64,000 bases of DNA from positions 1 to 64,000 of the forward strand of contig JBGSIA010000206.1 in NCBI GenBank assembly GCA_041751935.1. The letters run 5' to 3'. This document shows positions 9,184-16,728 of this stretch, in pieces. The position numbers and the translations under genes were made by a program. This stretch comes from JBBSJZ01 sp041751935. Its GTDB lineage: Bacteria > Planctomycetota > Planctomycetia > Pirellulales > Pirellulaceae. Below the pieces are notes generated by a model that did not search any database, was not told where the DNA came from, and saw only the letters and a program-made list of their open reading frames with translations. Positions within the stretch are counted from its first letter, which is position 1. The number at the start of each line of letters is the position of its first letter.

Positions 9184-9586
9184 GTTCCTCGAAGAACGCT
9201 TCGCGATTTTTGGGAGAAATCAAATGTCGGCGCCCGTTAGCCTCAATCTCGATTCGACGCAACGAAAGTGCCGGTCCGCTGAGCCAACTGCTCGACAGTT
9301 CGACCCGTTGAATTGTTTGCAAAGGAATCGAATAGAAAAGAACGCCACAGCGAATGTTCAGTGTGTCGTCAAGCAACGTATACCGGCAGGGAACGGTGAA
9401 CAGTGCCGTGACTGCGATGGCCAATGCGCCGCACAGGAACAGGATGGACGCATCGGTGGGACGCTGTTGAAGCATCAACGCGATACCGAAAATGGCGGAC
9501 AATCCAGGTGTCAGCAACAATAGCGCGGCGACCCACCAATCGATGGCGGAGTCGACCACGTGCTTTACCCATCGAGACTCGTTCAT
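9122..9586 (-). CDS. Membrane protein with bacterial PH domain (bPH_4/DUF1200-like)
   Basis: A 154-residue protein. Two hydrophobic segments (about residues 14-37 and 44-66) form a membrane hairpin. After that comes a PH-like domain: a CRYTLLDDTLNIRCG strand pair, the SIPLQTI-RVE turn, SGPALSLRRIEI and a C-terminal ISPKNREAFFEEL helix. This order of motifs matches the PF06713-type bacterial PH domain. The function of such small proteins is generally unknown. The gene ends inside the 3' end of the convergent methyltransferase gene (62-bp tail overlap). Confidence 0.8.
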   Translation of the reverse strand: MNESRWVKHVVDSAIDWWVAALLLLTPGLSAIFGIALMLQQRPTDASILFLCGALAIAVTALFTVPCRYTLLDDTLNIRCGVLFYSIPLQTIQRVELSSSWLSGPALSLRRIEIEANGRRHLISPKNREAFFEELNSRLSEIRIHCSPSQNQPS

Positions 9587-9737
9587 GGAGTGCTTCCTTC
9601 AGTCAACGAAATTATGTTGGCTCGATAGAGGTGATCTTCGCAGAACACAATTAGGGCAGTTGGACACGGTGACGAGGGTCAACCGCTGGATCATGACAAC
9701 GAGTAAAGTGATGCAGTTTTCGATGACGTAGTCGAGA

Positions 9738-10502
9738 ATGGGATTCGATAGAGACAACATGATCAACGAAGGGATGCGAGTGACTTGTCGTAGTATCATA
9801 CATGGCACGCTTCGTATGCGTCACTCTCTTTATCGCAACGCGGCACTTGGCGATTGCTGTGACGATTGGCTTCCATGGGCATGGTGCAATTTGCGCCGCA
9901 ACCCTTTTGGTGAATTAACGCGTGAGGAGCGTGCTTTGGTTGCGGTCGCTGATACACACGTATGGACCACGATGCTTCGCAAACCCCGAGTGGCGATCCA
10001 GTTCATTGGTCGAAAGGGGCGAGGCAAGACGACACGGATGCTGGCGCTACAAAGAGCATTACCGGATGCAAGTTATACGTACATTCCTGAGACTGGCCCA
10101 TGCCCGCCCATCGCTTGGGGACGCCCGATCTTAATCGACGAAGCTCAGCGATTACCCGCGACAGCGCGCGCCGCAGTACTAGCGTCGAGTGAACCGTTGG
10201 GCTTGGCAACGCATCACGACTTAACTCGCCCGCTACATGTGGCGGGATACGAGGTCATTACGTACAAAATCGGACGCGAGAACAACGCTACGCTGCTGCG
10301 CCAGTGGACTTGGCGTCGGATCGAAGCATCGCGACTGAGCAACTCGCCAGTGTGCTTAAGTCGTTTGCCGCAACTCTCCGAGAACGATTCTGAACGACTG
10401 ATCCGACGTTTTGGGACGGACTTCCGGGCGATCGAAAACTTTTTGTACGACAAAATTCAAACCCAGTGCTACAGCCATGGCGAAATGCGATTTATTGATT
10501 GA
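9738..10502 (+). CDS. P-loop ATPase-like protein, function unknown
   Basis: A 254-residue protein; ATGs at 9738, 9759 and 9774 are all possible starts. A cysteine- and tryptophan-rich N-terminal block (DCCDDWLPWAWC, then NPFGELTREER) precedes a P-loop: Walker A GRKGRGKT (about residues 91-98) and Walker B ILIDEAQ (131-137). These are the core of a small AAA/STAND-like NTPase, but the arginine finger and sensors cannot be assigned by eye. I do not recognise a named family. Its last 26 bases overlap the arrestin-like gene downstream in another frame, so the two are probably translationally coupled. Confidence 0.8.
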   Translation: MGFDRDNMINEGMRVTCRSIIHGTLRMRHSLYRNAALGDCCDDWLPWAWCNLRRNPFGELTREERALVAVADTHVWTTMLRKPRVAIQFIGRKGRGKTTRMLALQRALPDASYTYIPETGPCPPIAWGRPILIDEAQRLPATARAAVLASSEPLGLATHHDLTRPLHVAGYEVITYKIGRENNATLLRQWTWRRIEASRLSNSPVCLSRLPQLSENDSERLIRRFGTDFRAIENFLYDKIQTQCYSHGEMRFID

Positions 10503-11883
10503 ATTGGATGAACCCAATCGCGTCTACCTAGGAGGCGAAAAGATTGGTGGCGTTGTTCGTGTGCGAGTTGGTGACAAAGTTCAATGCAACGGACTGACGG
10601 TTCGCACTGTGTGGAAGACGCATGGACGCGGAAACGTGGACTCGGGAACCACCGAGTCGGAAGTCGTTTTTTCCGGAGAGTGGCAAGCGAATCAAGATCT
10701 GGAATATCGATTCGAGCTGACCGTAGGCGACTGGCCACCAACGTATCAAGGTCACTACCTGAATATCGATCATTACGTCGAAGCCGTTGCCGACATCCCC
10801 TGGGCGTTTGATCCTCAAGTGTCACAAGTGTTTTTGATGCGACCGGCGGGTGGGCGAGACGCGGTCGCAACAAAATCAGTTGCGGTCAAAGGCGGTATCG
10901 TCGGCAACATCATCGGTGGTGTGGTCATCGTTTTTGTGCTCTTTTTTTGTCTTATGTCCGCGATCAATCCGTTCATGTGGGTGATTGGCAGCATCATCGC
11001 GCTGGTGAGTTTTGCGATATGGCTGCTTCGTGTTTTCCTGCCGAAATACTTTTTGGGCGAGGTGGATGGGTCGTTGGAGCGAGATTCCTACTCGCCAGGG
11101 GAAAACGTGGTCGGCAAGTTATCGATTCGGCCACGTCGCAACGTCATGATCAATGGTATTCGTTTGCGATTCGAAGCCCGAGAGCAAGTTGTCAGTGGTA
11201 GTGGCACCAACCGAACGACACATCGGCACATATTCTTTGAGCATGAGCAATCGCTTCAGCAAGCGACGATGCTAAAAGCGGAGCAGCTCCATGAGTTTCC
11301 GTTTTCAATTCAGTTGCCCGCAGACGCTGTCTATACCGTGGATCTGAGCGACAACGATCTCATTTGGAGTGCTTCACTCGTGGTCGATATTCCGCGGTGG
11401 CCAAACTGGCGGAAAGAGCTGCTACTGGCAGTCGTACCCGGTGGCGAGACGATTACGATCGGTGCTACGGGTGCCATGACAGTTGAATCAATCCCGGTGA
11501 CGAGCGCCGCTGGAGCAATTCCAAGTGATGAAGCGCCTGTAACTTTTGCAGAAACCGCCCTGCACCTATGGTCGATGCGAGACAACAACGAGGCGACTCA
11601 AATGTTGGCCGAGGCCGTGACGGGATTGTCGTTCACGATCGAAGCGAACGTTGAACGACGGCTATTGTACAGCGGCGAGAACGACCCACATGTCTATCCC
11701 GACGGTTATGCCGTTTGGGCCACGTACACAGACCCGCCCTTACCGCTGGTTCTGTACGTGCCTCACGAACTTGGTGACGAATTCGAGCAACTGGGACGAG
11801 GCAAATGGACTGGGCAGGGAACCATCGTTGGCTGGGACCACGTTCACCGGCGACTTCAAATCAGAATCGACAAGGATTACTGA
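10477..11883 (+). CDS. Membrane protein with two arrestin-like beta-sandwich domains
   Basis: A 468-residue protein starting at ATG 10477 within the end of the ATPase gene; a TTG at 10411 would extend the overlap with no benefit. Residues 1-125 (CDLLIELDEPNRVYLGGEKI.. to DIPWAFDPQVSQVF) resemble the N-terminal fold of arrestin/Spo0M/Vps26 proteins. Two hydrophobic segments follow (about 145-165 and 170-190). A second similar domain begins GSLERDSYSPGENVVGKLSIRP, with a VPFHYFSI-like HEFPFSIQLP motif and a WSASLVVDIPRW strand typical of arrestin-like proteins. The last ~100 residues are a separate domain. Probably a membrane-tethered adaptor working with the adjacent ATPase; the assignment is by fold features only. 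Confidence 0.75.
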   Translation: MAKCDLLIELDEPNRVYLGGEKIGGVVRVRVGDKVQCNGLTVRTVWKTHGRGNVDSGTTESEVVFSGEWQANQDLEYRFELTVGDWPPTYQGHYLNIDHYVEAVADIPWAFDPQVSQVFLMRPAGGRDAVATKSVAVKGGIVGNIIGGVVIVFVLFFCLMSAINPFMWVIGSIIALVSFAIWLLRVFLPKYFLGEVDGSLERDSYSPGENVVGKLSIRPRRNVMINGIRLRFEAREQVVSGSGTNRTTHRHIFFEHEQSLQQATMLKAEQLHEFPFSIQLPADAVYTVDLSDNDLIWSASLVVDIPRWPNWRKELLLAVVPGGETITIGATGAMTVESIPVTSAAGAIPSDEAPVTFAETALHLWSMRDNNEATQMLAEAVTGLSFTIEANVERRLLYSGENDPHVYPDGYAVWATYTDPPLPLVLYVPHELGDEFEQLGRGKWTGQGTIVGWDHVHRRLQIRIDKDY

Positions 11884-11899
11884 GTATCCGAAAAGGGGG

Positions 11900-11934
11900 C
11901 TGACCTTTTCGGTCAGGCTCTTGGAATCGTTTTT
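11900..11934 (+). terminator. Possible intrinsic terminator after the arrestin-like gene
   Basis: CTGACC (11900-11905) and GGTCAG (11911-11916) form a six-bp stem with a TTTTC loop, 17 bases past the stop. A competing pairing CCGAAAAG/CTTTTCGG exists with the bases just upstream. Five Ts occur at 11930-11934, too far from the stem for a strong terminator. The remaining sequence up to the purQ start at 12050 holds no gene. Confidence 0.35.
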
Positions 11935-12049
11935 CTGAGTATTTCTTAGTCACTGGTGCGATGGAGACTTTGTATGGTTCTCAACGAAGCGGCATCGATC
12001 TAAACTCGCGGCTAATCCTGAGATTCTTCGCCGCTAAACCCAACCCATC

Positions 12050-12850
12050 ATGCCGTCGCCCCGAGTCCTTATTCTTCGCGCTCCAGGAACTAATTGTGAC
12101 GAGGAGACTGCGCACGCGTTCGAACTGGCTGGAGCCACGGCAGAGCGAGTTCATGTCAATCGCTTGATCGAAAACCCTGCCCTCCAAGATCGATACCAAA
12201 TTCTGTGCATCCCCGGTGGGTTTTCGTACGGCGATGATATCGCCGCTGGTCGCATTTTAGCCACCCGATTGCGACGACACTTGTCGGGGTTGGTGGATGC
12301 TTTCGTCCATGGAGACGGCGATCGTTTGGTGCTGGGAATCTGTAACGGAATGCAGGTGCTGATGCGTTTGGGTGTATTGACCGAAGGGCTGGAGACGGAC
12401 TTTACAGTGCCGGCAACGCTGTCATGGAATGACCATGGTCGTTTCGAATCACGCTGGGTTCATTTGGCCGTCGATGAGACTCCGTGCGTTTTCCTGTGGG
12501 GAATCGAACGCATGTACTTGCCGATGGCCCATGCCGAAGGCAAATTTGTCGCTGCGGATGATGCAGTGTTGAACCAGCTTCGCCAGGCCGGTCGGTTGGC
12601 AATTCGTTACTCCGACGGAGAGACCGGCAGTGTTTGCGGTGACGTTTTACGTTTTCCAGCCAACCCCAACGGTGCTCAAGCAAACGTGGCTGGAGTCTGT
12701 GATTCCAGCGGCCGTGTGTTTGGGCTGATGCCACACCCCGAGCGGCACATCGATTTCACTCACCATCCGTATTGGACGCGGCGCGAGGTCCAGCCAGACG
12801 CGGGCGACGGATTGGCAATGTTCAAAAATGCTGTTCGCTGGTTTGCGTAG
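12050..12850 (+). CDS. purQ: Phosphoribosylformylglycinamidine synthase subunit I (glutaminase)
   Basis: A 266-residue class I glutamine amidotransferase. PurQ hydrolyses glutamine and passes ammonia to PurL, making formylglycinamidine ribonucleotide in step four of purine synthesis. The N-terminus VLILRAPGTNCDEE is the PurQ signature, followed by IPGGFSYGDDIAAG, the nucleophile elbow GICNGMQ (C98) and the MPHPERH motif carrying the catalytic His and Glu (H229, E231). At 266 residues it is of the small stand-alone type rather than part of a fused PurL. No purL or purS is in the window, so the subunits are encoded apart. The start is ATG after an ACCCAACCC leader without a clear Shine-Dalgarno. 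Confidence 0.96.
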   Translation: MPSPRVLILRAPGTNCDEETAHAFELAGATAERVHVNRLIENPALQDRYQILCIPGGFSYGDDIAAGRILATRLRRHLSGLVDAFVHGDGDRLVLGICNGMQVLMRLGVLTEGLETDFTVPATLSWNDHGRFESRWVHLAVDETPCVFLWGIERMYLPMAHAEGKFVAADDAVLNQLRQAGRLAIRYSDGETGSVCGDVLRFPANPNGAQANVAGVCDSSGRVFGLMPHPERHIDFTHHPYWTRREVQPDAGDGLAMFKNAVRWFA

Positions 12851-12852
12851 GC

Positions 12853-12872
12853 TTTGGCGTTGTTTCGCCAAA
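12853..12872 (+). terminator. Seven-bp hairpin after purQ
   Basis: TTTGGCG (12853-12859) pairs perfectly with CGCCAAA (12866-12872) around a TTGTTT loop, starting three bases after the purQ stop. There is no T-run behind it. It overlaps a weak promoter-like arrangement for the next gene. Confidence 0.4.
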
Positions 12873-12883
12873 CCGGTTACACT
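12854..12883 (+). promoter_or_regulatory. Weak promoter candidate for the small lipoprotein gene
   Basis: TTGGCG (12854-12859), an 18-bp spacer and TACACT (12878-12883) resemble sigma70 hexamers. This would start transcription near 12890, about 48 bases before the lipoprotein ATG. The -35 also forms part of the hairpin after purQ, so this could be chance. Confidence 0.3.
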
Positions 12884-12937
12884 ATCCCGCGTAAGCACCC
12901 TTGCGCCGGATAACTATGCTTTTTCAGGGAATTAACC

Positions 12938-13135
12938 ATGACTTGGCTGCGACTTGATTGGATAGTTGCCTGCACTATTGTTATCGTGATGAGTGGCTGT
13001 GGACGAGACACCGGCAAGAATGGAGCTGCCACTTCTCAGGAAGATCTCGCGGAATTTCTGGAAGACAACCCCGAGTATTCTCTCCCACCGCCCAGCGGTT
13101 CCAAGTCCAAGACACCGTTGGATCTAGGAAATTGA
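12938..13135 (+). CDS. Small predicted lipoprotein
   Basis: A 65-residue protein whose first ~22 residues are hydrophobic (WIVACTIVIVM) and end in SGC, a plausible lipoprotein cleavage site with Cys near residue 22. The mature part of about 44 residues is polar and ends in a Pro/Ser/Lys-rich tail. No family recognised. Many planctomycetes encode a tiny lipoprotein next to a DUF1559 gene, as here: the DUF1559 gene starts 83 bp downstream on the same strand. It may assist or be cotranscribed with that surface protein, which is inference from position. Confidence 0.7.
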   Translation: MTWLRLDWIVACTIVIVMSGCGRDTGKNGAATSQEDLAEFLEDNPEYSLPPPSGSKSKTPLDLGN

Positions 13136-13218
13136 GACCTCGGAGAGCTGAGCCACTGGAAAATTGAACCCAAATGTACGACTCCCAAACAAGATAAACT
13201 ATTCGGAAATCTGGGCCG

Positions 13219-14463
13219 ATGCTTGACTCTCGCCGTACCCTGCCAACTGCGTTCACACTCGTTGAACTGCTTGTCGTCATTGCCATCATTGGTGTACTTG
13301 TGGGATTGCTGTTACCGGCCGTCCAGGCTGCACGGGAAGCTGCGCGGCGAATGCAGTGCAGCAATAACGTGAAACAGCTCGGTTTAGGATTCCATAACTA
13401 CCACTCTGCTTACAACAAACTTCCGCAGTGGCAGGGCGGAAGTGGCGGAGAGCCACTGTTGCCTTCGTTCGATCCGATAGTCGGCGTGGATGCGAATTCT
13501 CTGAGCATCTTTGTTGGTGTTTTGCCGTTTGTTGAACAGCAAGCCCTGTGGGAAAAGATCAGCAATCCGTTGCTGGACCCGATTACTGGCGCTCCCTTTC
13601 CGCCCATGGGGCCTACGCCCTACAAGCGACTTGCCAGCCATGCGATCACGCGGTACGAACCTTGGTTGACTGAGATTCCAACATTGCGTTGCCCCAGTGA
13701 TCCTGGATTCGGATTGCCCGCGCATGCACGTTCGAATTATGCAGCTTGTCTTGGCGATGGCGTCGCGGTGAATCATGGCCCGTTGTTGCCCAATCCTGGG
13801 CCATGGAGACCAGACCAAAATTTATCGATCGCGACGCAGGGATCAGCCCGAGGCGCGTTCATCCCCCGCCACTTTACTTCGTTCTCGGACTTTCGTGACG
13901 GTTTGGCAAATACGATTCTTGTGGGGGAGATCAATTCCGACCTGGGTGACAACGACATCACTACGCAACTTTCGGTTGTCGATCTCACGAATGTCGCGCC
14001 CAATCCGAGCTACTGTTACGATCAAGGCTACCGTGACGCGAATCGTCCTCGCTATTGGGGTGCAACTTCGACAGCGGTCGAGATCGATTATCGTCGCGGT
14101 TCCGCATGGGCGTTGGGGCTGCATATTTGCACAGGATTCAACACGATCCTGCCACCTAACGAAGGAATGTGCGGATCGATTGGGTCGGTCATTTCACCGC
14201 TGCTCGGTGGTGTTGCACCAGCAAGCAGCCGTCATGTTGGAGGCGCCCATGTGTTGTTGGCTGACGGCGCAGTTCGCTTCATAACTGATTCGATCGAAGC
14301 CGGTGACCCGCACACGACGACTGTTTATTACGACTTGGACGGCGATGGCACGAGGACCGATAGCAGCCCGGCGCCGCATGGTGTTGGTACAGGCAGCCCC
14401 TTTGGTTTGTGGGGATCGCTCGGTACGCGCGCATCCCATGAAGTAATTCAAGAGAAACGGTAA
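13219..14463 (+). CDS. DUF1559 family pseudopilin-like secreted protein
   Basis: A 414-residue protein of the DUF1559 (SBP_bac_10) family, which is greatly expanded in planctomycetes. The N-terminus has a prepilin-type signal: a short basic leader, AFTLVELLVVIA, and a hydrophobic helix ending LLPAVQAAREAARR. The residue before the phenylalanine is Ala instead of the usual Gly. The family motif C-SNNVKQLGLGFHNYH follows. The C-terminal half has the family's conserved H-GGAHVLLADGAVRFI block near residues 335-355. Such proteins are thought to be processed by prepilin peptidase and to build surface or secretion-related fibres, but the function is unproved. A small lipoprotein gene lies upstream. 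Confidence 0.93.
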   Translation: MLDSRRTLPTAFTLVELLVVIAIIGVLVGLLLPAVQAAREAARRMQCSNNVKQLGLGFHNYHSAYNKLPQWQGGSGGEPLLPSFDPIVGVDANSLSIFVGVLPFVEQQALWEKISNPLLDPITGAPFPPMGPTPYKRLASHAITRYEPWLTEIPTLRCPSDPGFGLPAHARSNYAACLGDGVAVNHGPLLPNPGPWRPDQNLSIATQGSARGAFIPRHFTSFSDFRDGLANTILVGEINSDLGDNDITTQLSVVDLTNVAPNPSYCYDQGYRDANRPRYWGATSTAVEIDYRRGSAWALGLHICTGFNTILPPNEGMCGSIGSVISPLLGGVAPASSRHVGGAHVLLADGAVRFITDSIEAGDPHTTTVYYDLDGDGTRTDSSPAPHGVGTGSPFGLWGSLGTRASHEVIQEKR

Positions 14464-14486
14464 AACAACGCTGATCGTTCTATGGC

Positions 14487-14969
14487 TCAGCGATCAAGAT
14501 GCACACTGCAGGCGCCGTTGTCACAATGTTTGCCAGCTAGTTTGTAGCGACGTTTGGCAACTTGGGTGTACAACCAACGCCATACATTCGCTGTGCCAGG
14601 AACATGCAGGACCGGGGCAGCAAGCCACAGCGAAGGCAATCGCCGGGACAAATATCTCACAGCATCGGCGCCTCCATGTCGCGCCCCCTTTGAATCCACA
14701 ATGTACATTTGCCGCATCAAATCATCGTGGCTCAGGTCAGGATACCGCTTCGCCACCCGCTCATCGTGCAGCGATAAGAAGGACAGTCGGCTGCCGCCAA
14801 AATCCAATTGCCAAAGTTTTCTCACTCCCGCGCGGCAAAAATTGCACTCGCCGTCGTAAATCACGACATCCGTTTGCGACGATTCGTCTGGATCAGGCAG
14901 CGGTGGTAAGACTTCAGCCACTTGTTGACTTTTAAAGAATTGTAATGCCGGACGGATGCAAGGACTCAT
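14487..14969 (-). CDS. DCC family thiol-disulfide oxidoreductase-like protein
   Basis: A 160-residue protein. ATG 14969 follows a GAG element and avoids overlap with the divergent gene; an ATG at 15044 would overlap that gene's start. The DUF393/DCC signature is plain: VVIYDGECNFCRAGVRKL, an LDFGGSRLSFLSLHD strand, and GA-RHGGADAVRYLSRRLPSLWLAAPVLHVP. DCC proteins have a thioredoxin-like fold with an acidic-x-C-x-x-C motif and are assigned to thiol redox chemistry, though no substrate is established. The C-terminus ends in a Cys-rich tail (KHCDNGACSVH). It converges on the DUF1559 gene with only 23 bp between stops. Confidence 0.88.
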   Translation of the reverse strand: MSPCIRPALQFFKSQQVAEVLPPLPDPDESSQTDVVIYDGECNFCRAGVRKLWQLDFGGSRLSFLSLHDERVAKRYPDLSHDDLMRQMYIVDSKGARHGGADAVRYLSRRLPSLWLAAPVLHVPGTANVWRWLYTQVAKRRYKLAGKHCDNGACSVHLDR

Positions 14970-15029
14970 TTGCTCGTATGATACAATAGTTGAGACGCAC
15001 ACGTTTTCTTTGGTAGGGGATTGACCGCA

Positions 15030-16667
15030 ATGAACACGATTCATTCACAGCTTCGTCGGGCAAGAGCACGGATATTTTTGGGCCTGTTGGGTCGGGCTCT
15101 ATGCGTTACCCTCTTTGCCGCGATGGTCGTTACTTCGCTGGCAGTCCTTGCTGCTGCTGTTTGGGTTGTGGACACCCCAAGAGAATCTTGGTCCACGCGG
15201 TGGCTTATTGGGACGGTCGCAACCGCAATTGTTGCTGCAGCCGGTTACGCAATGGTGCATCTTCCTTCGTTGCCTGCGGTCGCTGTAGAGCTGGACCGTC
15301 GGTTTGGGCTGCGCGAGCGAATCAGCAGCTTCGTTATGCTTGACGAATCCCAGCGTACGACACCATTTGCAGCAGCCCTTGTGCAGGATGCCGAGCGACG
15401 AGCCAAGCAACTGACGATCGCGGATAAATTTTCGCTTCATCCGAACAAGTGGAGTTGGTTGCCAGTTTCGATGATCCCGGTGCTGGCGTTGGTGTTGTTT
15501 TTTGCCGAACCGGCTCAGGAGTCCATCGCAAGCTCTGCTAGCAGTCCCAGCGACGTTGAGCTCTCACAAGTTAGCGTTGCAACTGAGCAACTAAAAAAAC
15601 GTATCCAAGCACAGCGACGCAAAGCAGAGATTGATGGTGTGCAAGAGTCAGAGGACATGTTTCGCAAGCTCGAAACCGACTTGGATAAAATCTCGAAACA
15701 AAAGGACCTGAACCGTAAGGATGCGATGATCGCGATCAACGACCTCAAGAAAACGCTCGAACAACGACGCGAACAACTGGGGTCACCGGAACAAATGCAG
15801 CGGGCCATTGCGCAGATGAAAGGACTGGAGTCTGGGCCGGGTGAGAAAGTTGCGGAGTCGATTGAGAAGGGAGAATTCGGCAAAGCGAATGAATTGGTGA
15901 AAGATCTCGCCAAGAAACTCAAAGACGGCAAACTATCCGATGCTGATAAGCAGCAATTGGCCGAGCAAATCCAACAGATGCAGGAACAATTGCAACAAGC
16001 TGCCCAAGAGCACCAAGCGAAGAAAGAACAATTGCAACAACAAATCGAAAAGGCTCGCCGCGAAGGACGTGGTGAGGATGCTGCAAAGATGCAACAAGAG
16101 CTGAACGGACTAGAGGCCCAAGACAGCCAAATGCAGAAAATGCAAAAGATGGCAGACGCCATGAAACAGGCTGCTGAGGCGATGGAAAGTGGCGACATGC
16201 AAAACGCGGCTGACGCACTTCAGGAGATCGCGGACGACCTCAACGAGATGCAGCAAGAATTGTCTGAGATGGAAGAGTTGCAACAGGCCATGGACGATCT
16301 GTCTCAATGCAAGAACCAAATGCGTTGTGGGAATTGTGGTGGTGCGGGCTGCGAGAAATGCAACAACCAGGGCGGAAAGGGTGGCAGCAAGTGGGGGCGA
16401 GGTCTTGGATCGGGTACCGGGCCGGAAACAGACCTGGACGCAAACACCTACGACACGCAAGTTCGCGGCGATATCCAAAAAGGTGAAGTAATCACTGCGG
16501 GAACAGCCGATGGCCCGAATCGTAAAGGCGTTACTCAGCAAGAGATCCAATCCGCCGTTGACGATGTGCTATCCAAAGAAAGCGATCCCTTGGAAAACCA
16601 AAAGCTCCCGCGTGACGAGCGGGAGCATGCCGAACAATACTTCAATCGGCTTCGCGAGAGCCACTAA
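15030..16667 (+). CDS. Membrane-anchored coiled-coil protein with DnaJ-like cysteine cluster
   Basis: A 545-residue protein. ATG 15030 is preceded by AGGGGA nine bases upstream; a TTG at 15021 is an alternative. Hydrophobic segments at about residues 20-48, 55-78 and 145-162 anchor the N-terminus. From ~175 to ~430 the sequence is a long Gln/Glu/Lys-rich coiled coil with heptad character. It ends in a cysteine cluster around residues 430-450 (RCGNCGGAGCEKCNN), with two CxxC pairs like half of a DnaJ zinc domain. A Gly-rich stretch and a polar tail follow. The N-terminal part resembles planctomycete proteins related to DUF4175. Function unknown; possibly a scaffold or chaperone-like factor at the membrane. 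It converges on the beta-barrel gene. Confidence 0.75.
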   Translation: MNTIHSQLRRARARIFLGLLGRALCVTLFAAMVVTSLAVLAAAVWVVDTPRESWSTRWLIGTVATAIVAAAGYAMVHLPSLPAVAVELDRRFGLRERISSFVMLDESQRTTPFAAALVQDAERRAKQLTIADKFSLHPNKWSWLPVSMIPVLALVLFFAEPAQESIASSASSPSDVELSQVSVATEQLKKRIQAQRRKAEIDGVQESEDMFRKLETDLDKISKQKDLNRKDAMIAINDLKKTLEQRREQLGSPEQMQRAIAQMKGLESGPGEKVAESIEKGEFGKANELVKDLAKKLKDGKLSDADKQQLAEQIQQMQEQLQQAAQEHQAKKEQLQQQIEKARREGRGEDAAKMQQELNGLEAQDSQMQKMQKMADAMKQAAEAMESGDMQNAADALQEIADDLNEMQQELSEMEELQQAMDDLSQCKNQMRCGNCGGAGCEKCNNQGGKGGSKWGRGLGSGTGPETDLDANTYDTQVRGDIQKGEVITAGTADGPNRKGVTQQEIQSAVDDVLSKESDPLENQKLPRDEREHAEQYFNRLRESH

Positions 16668-16728
16668 GCTATTTACGAAAAGCGGCCGGTCACCCTCTGC
16701 CCGGCAATTGATTCTCAGCGTCGATTCT

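Noticed and set aside
15515..16198. Cys- and Ser-rich minus-strand 227-codon frame inside the coiled-coil gene
   Set aside because: The odd composition is the complement of Gln/Lys/Glu-rich coiled-coil codons.
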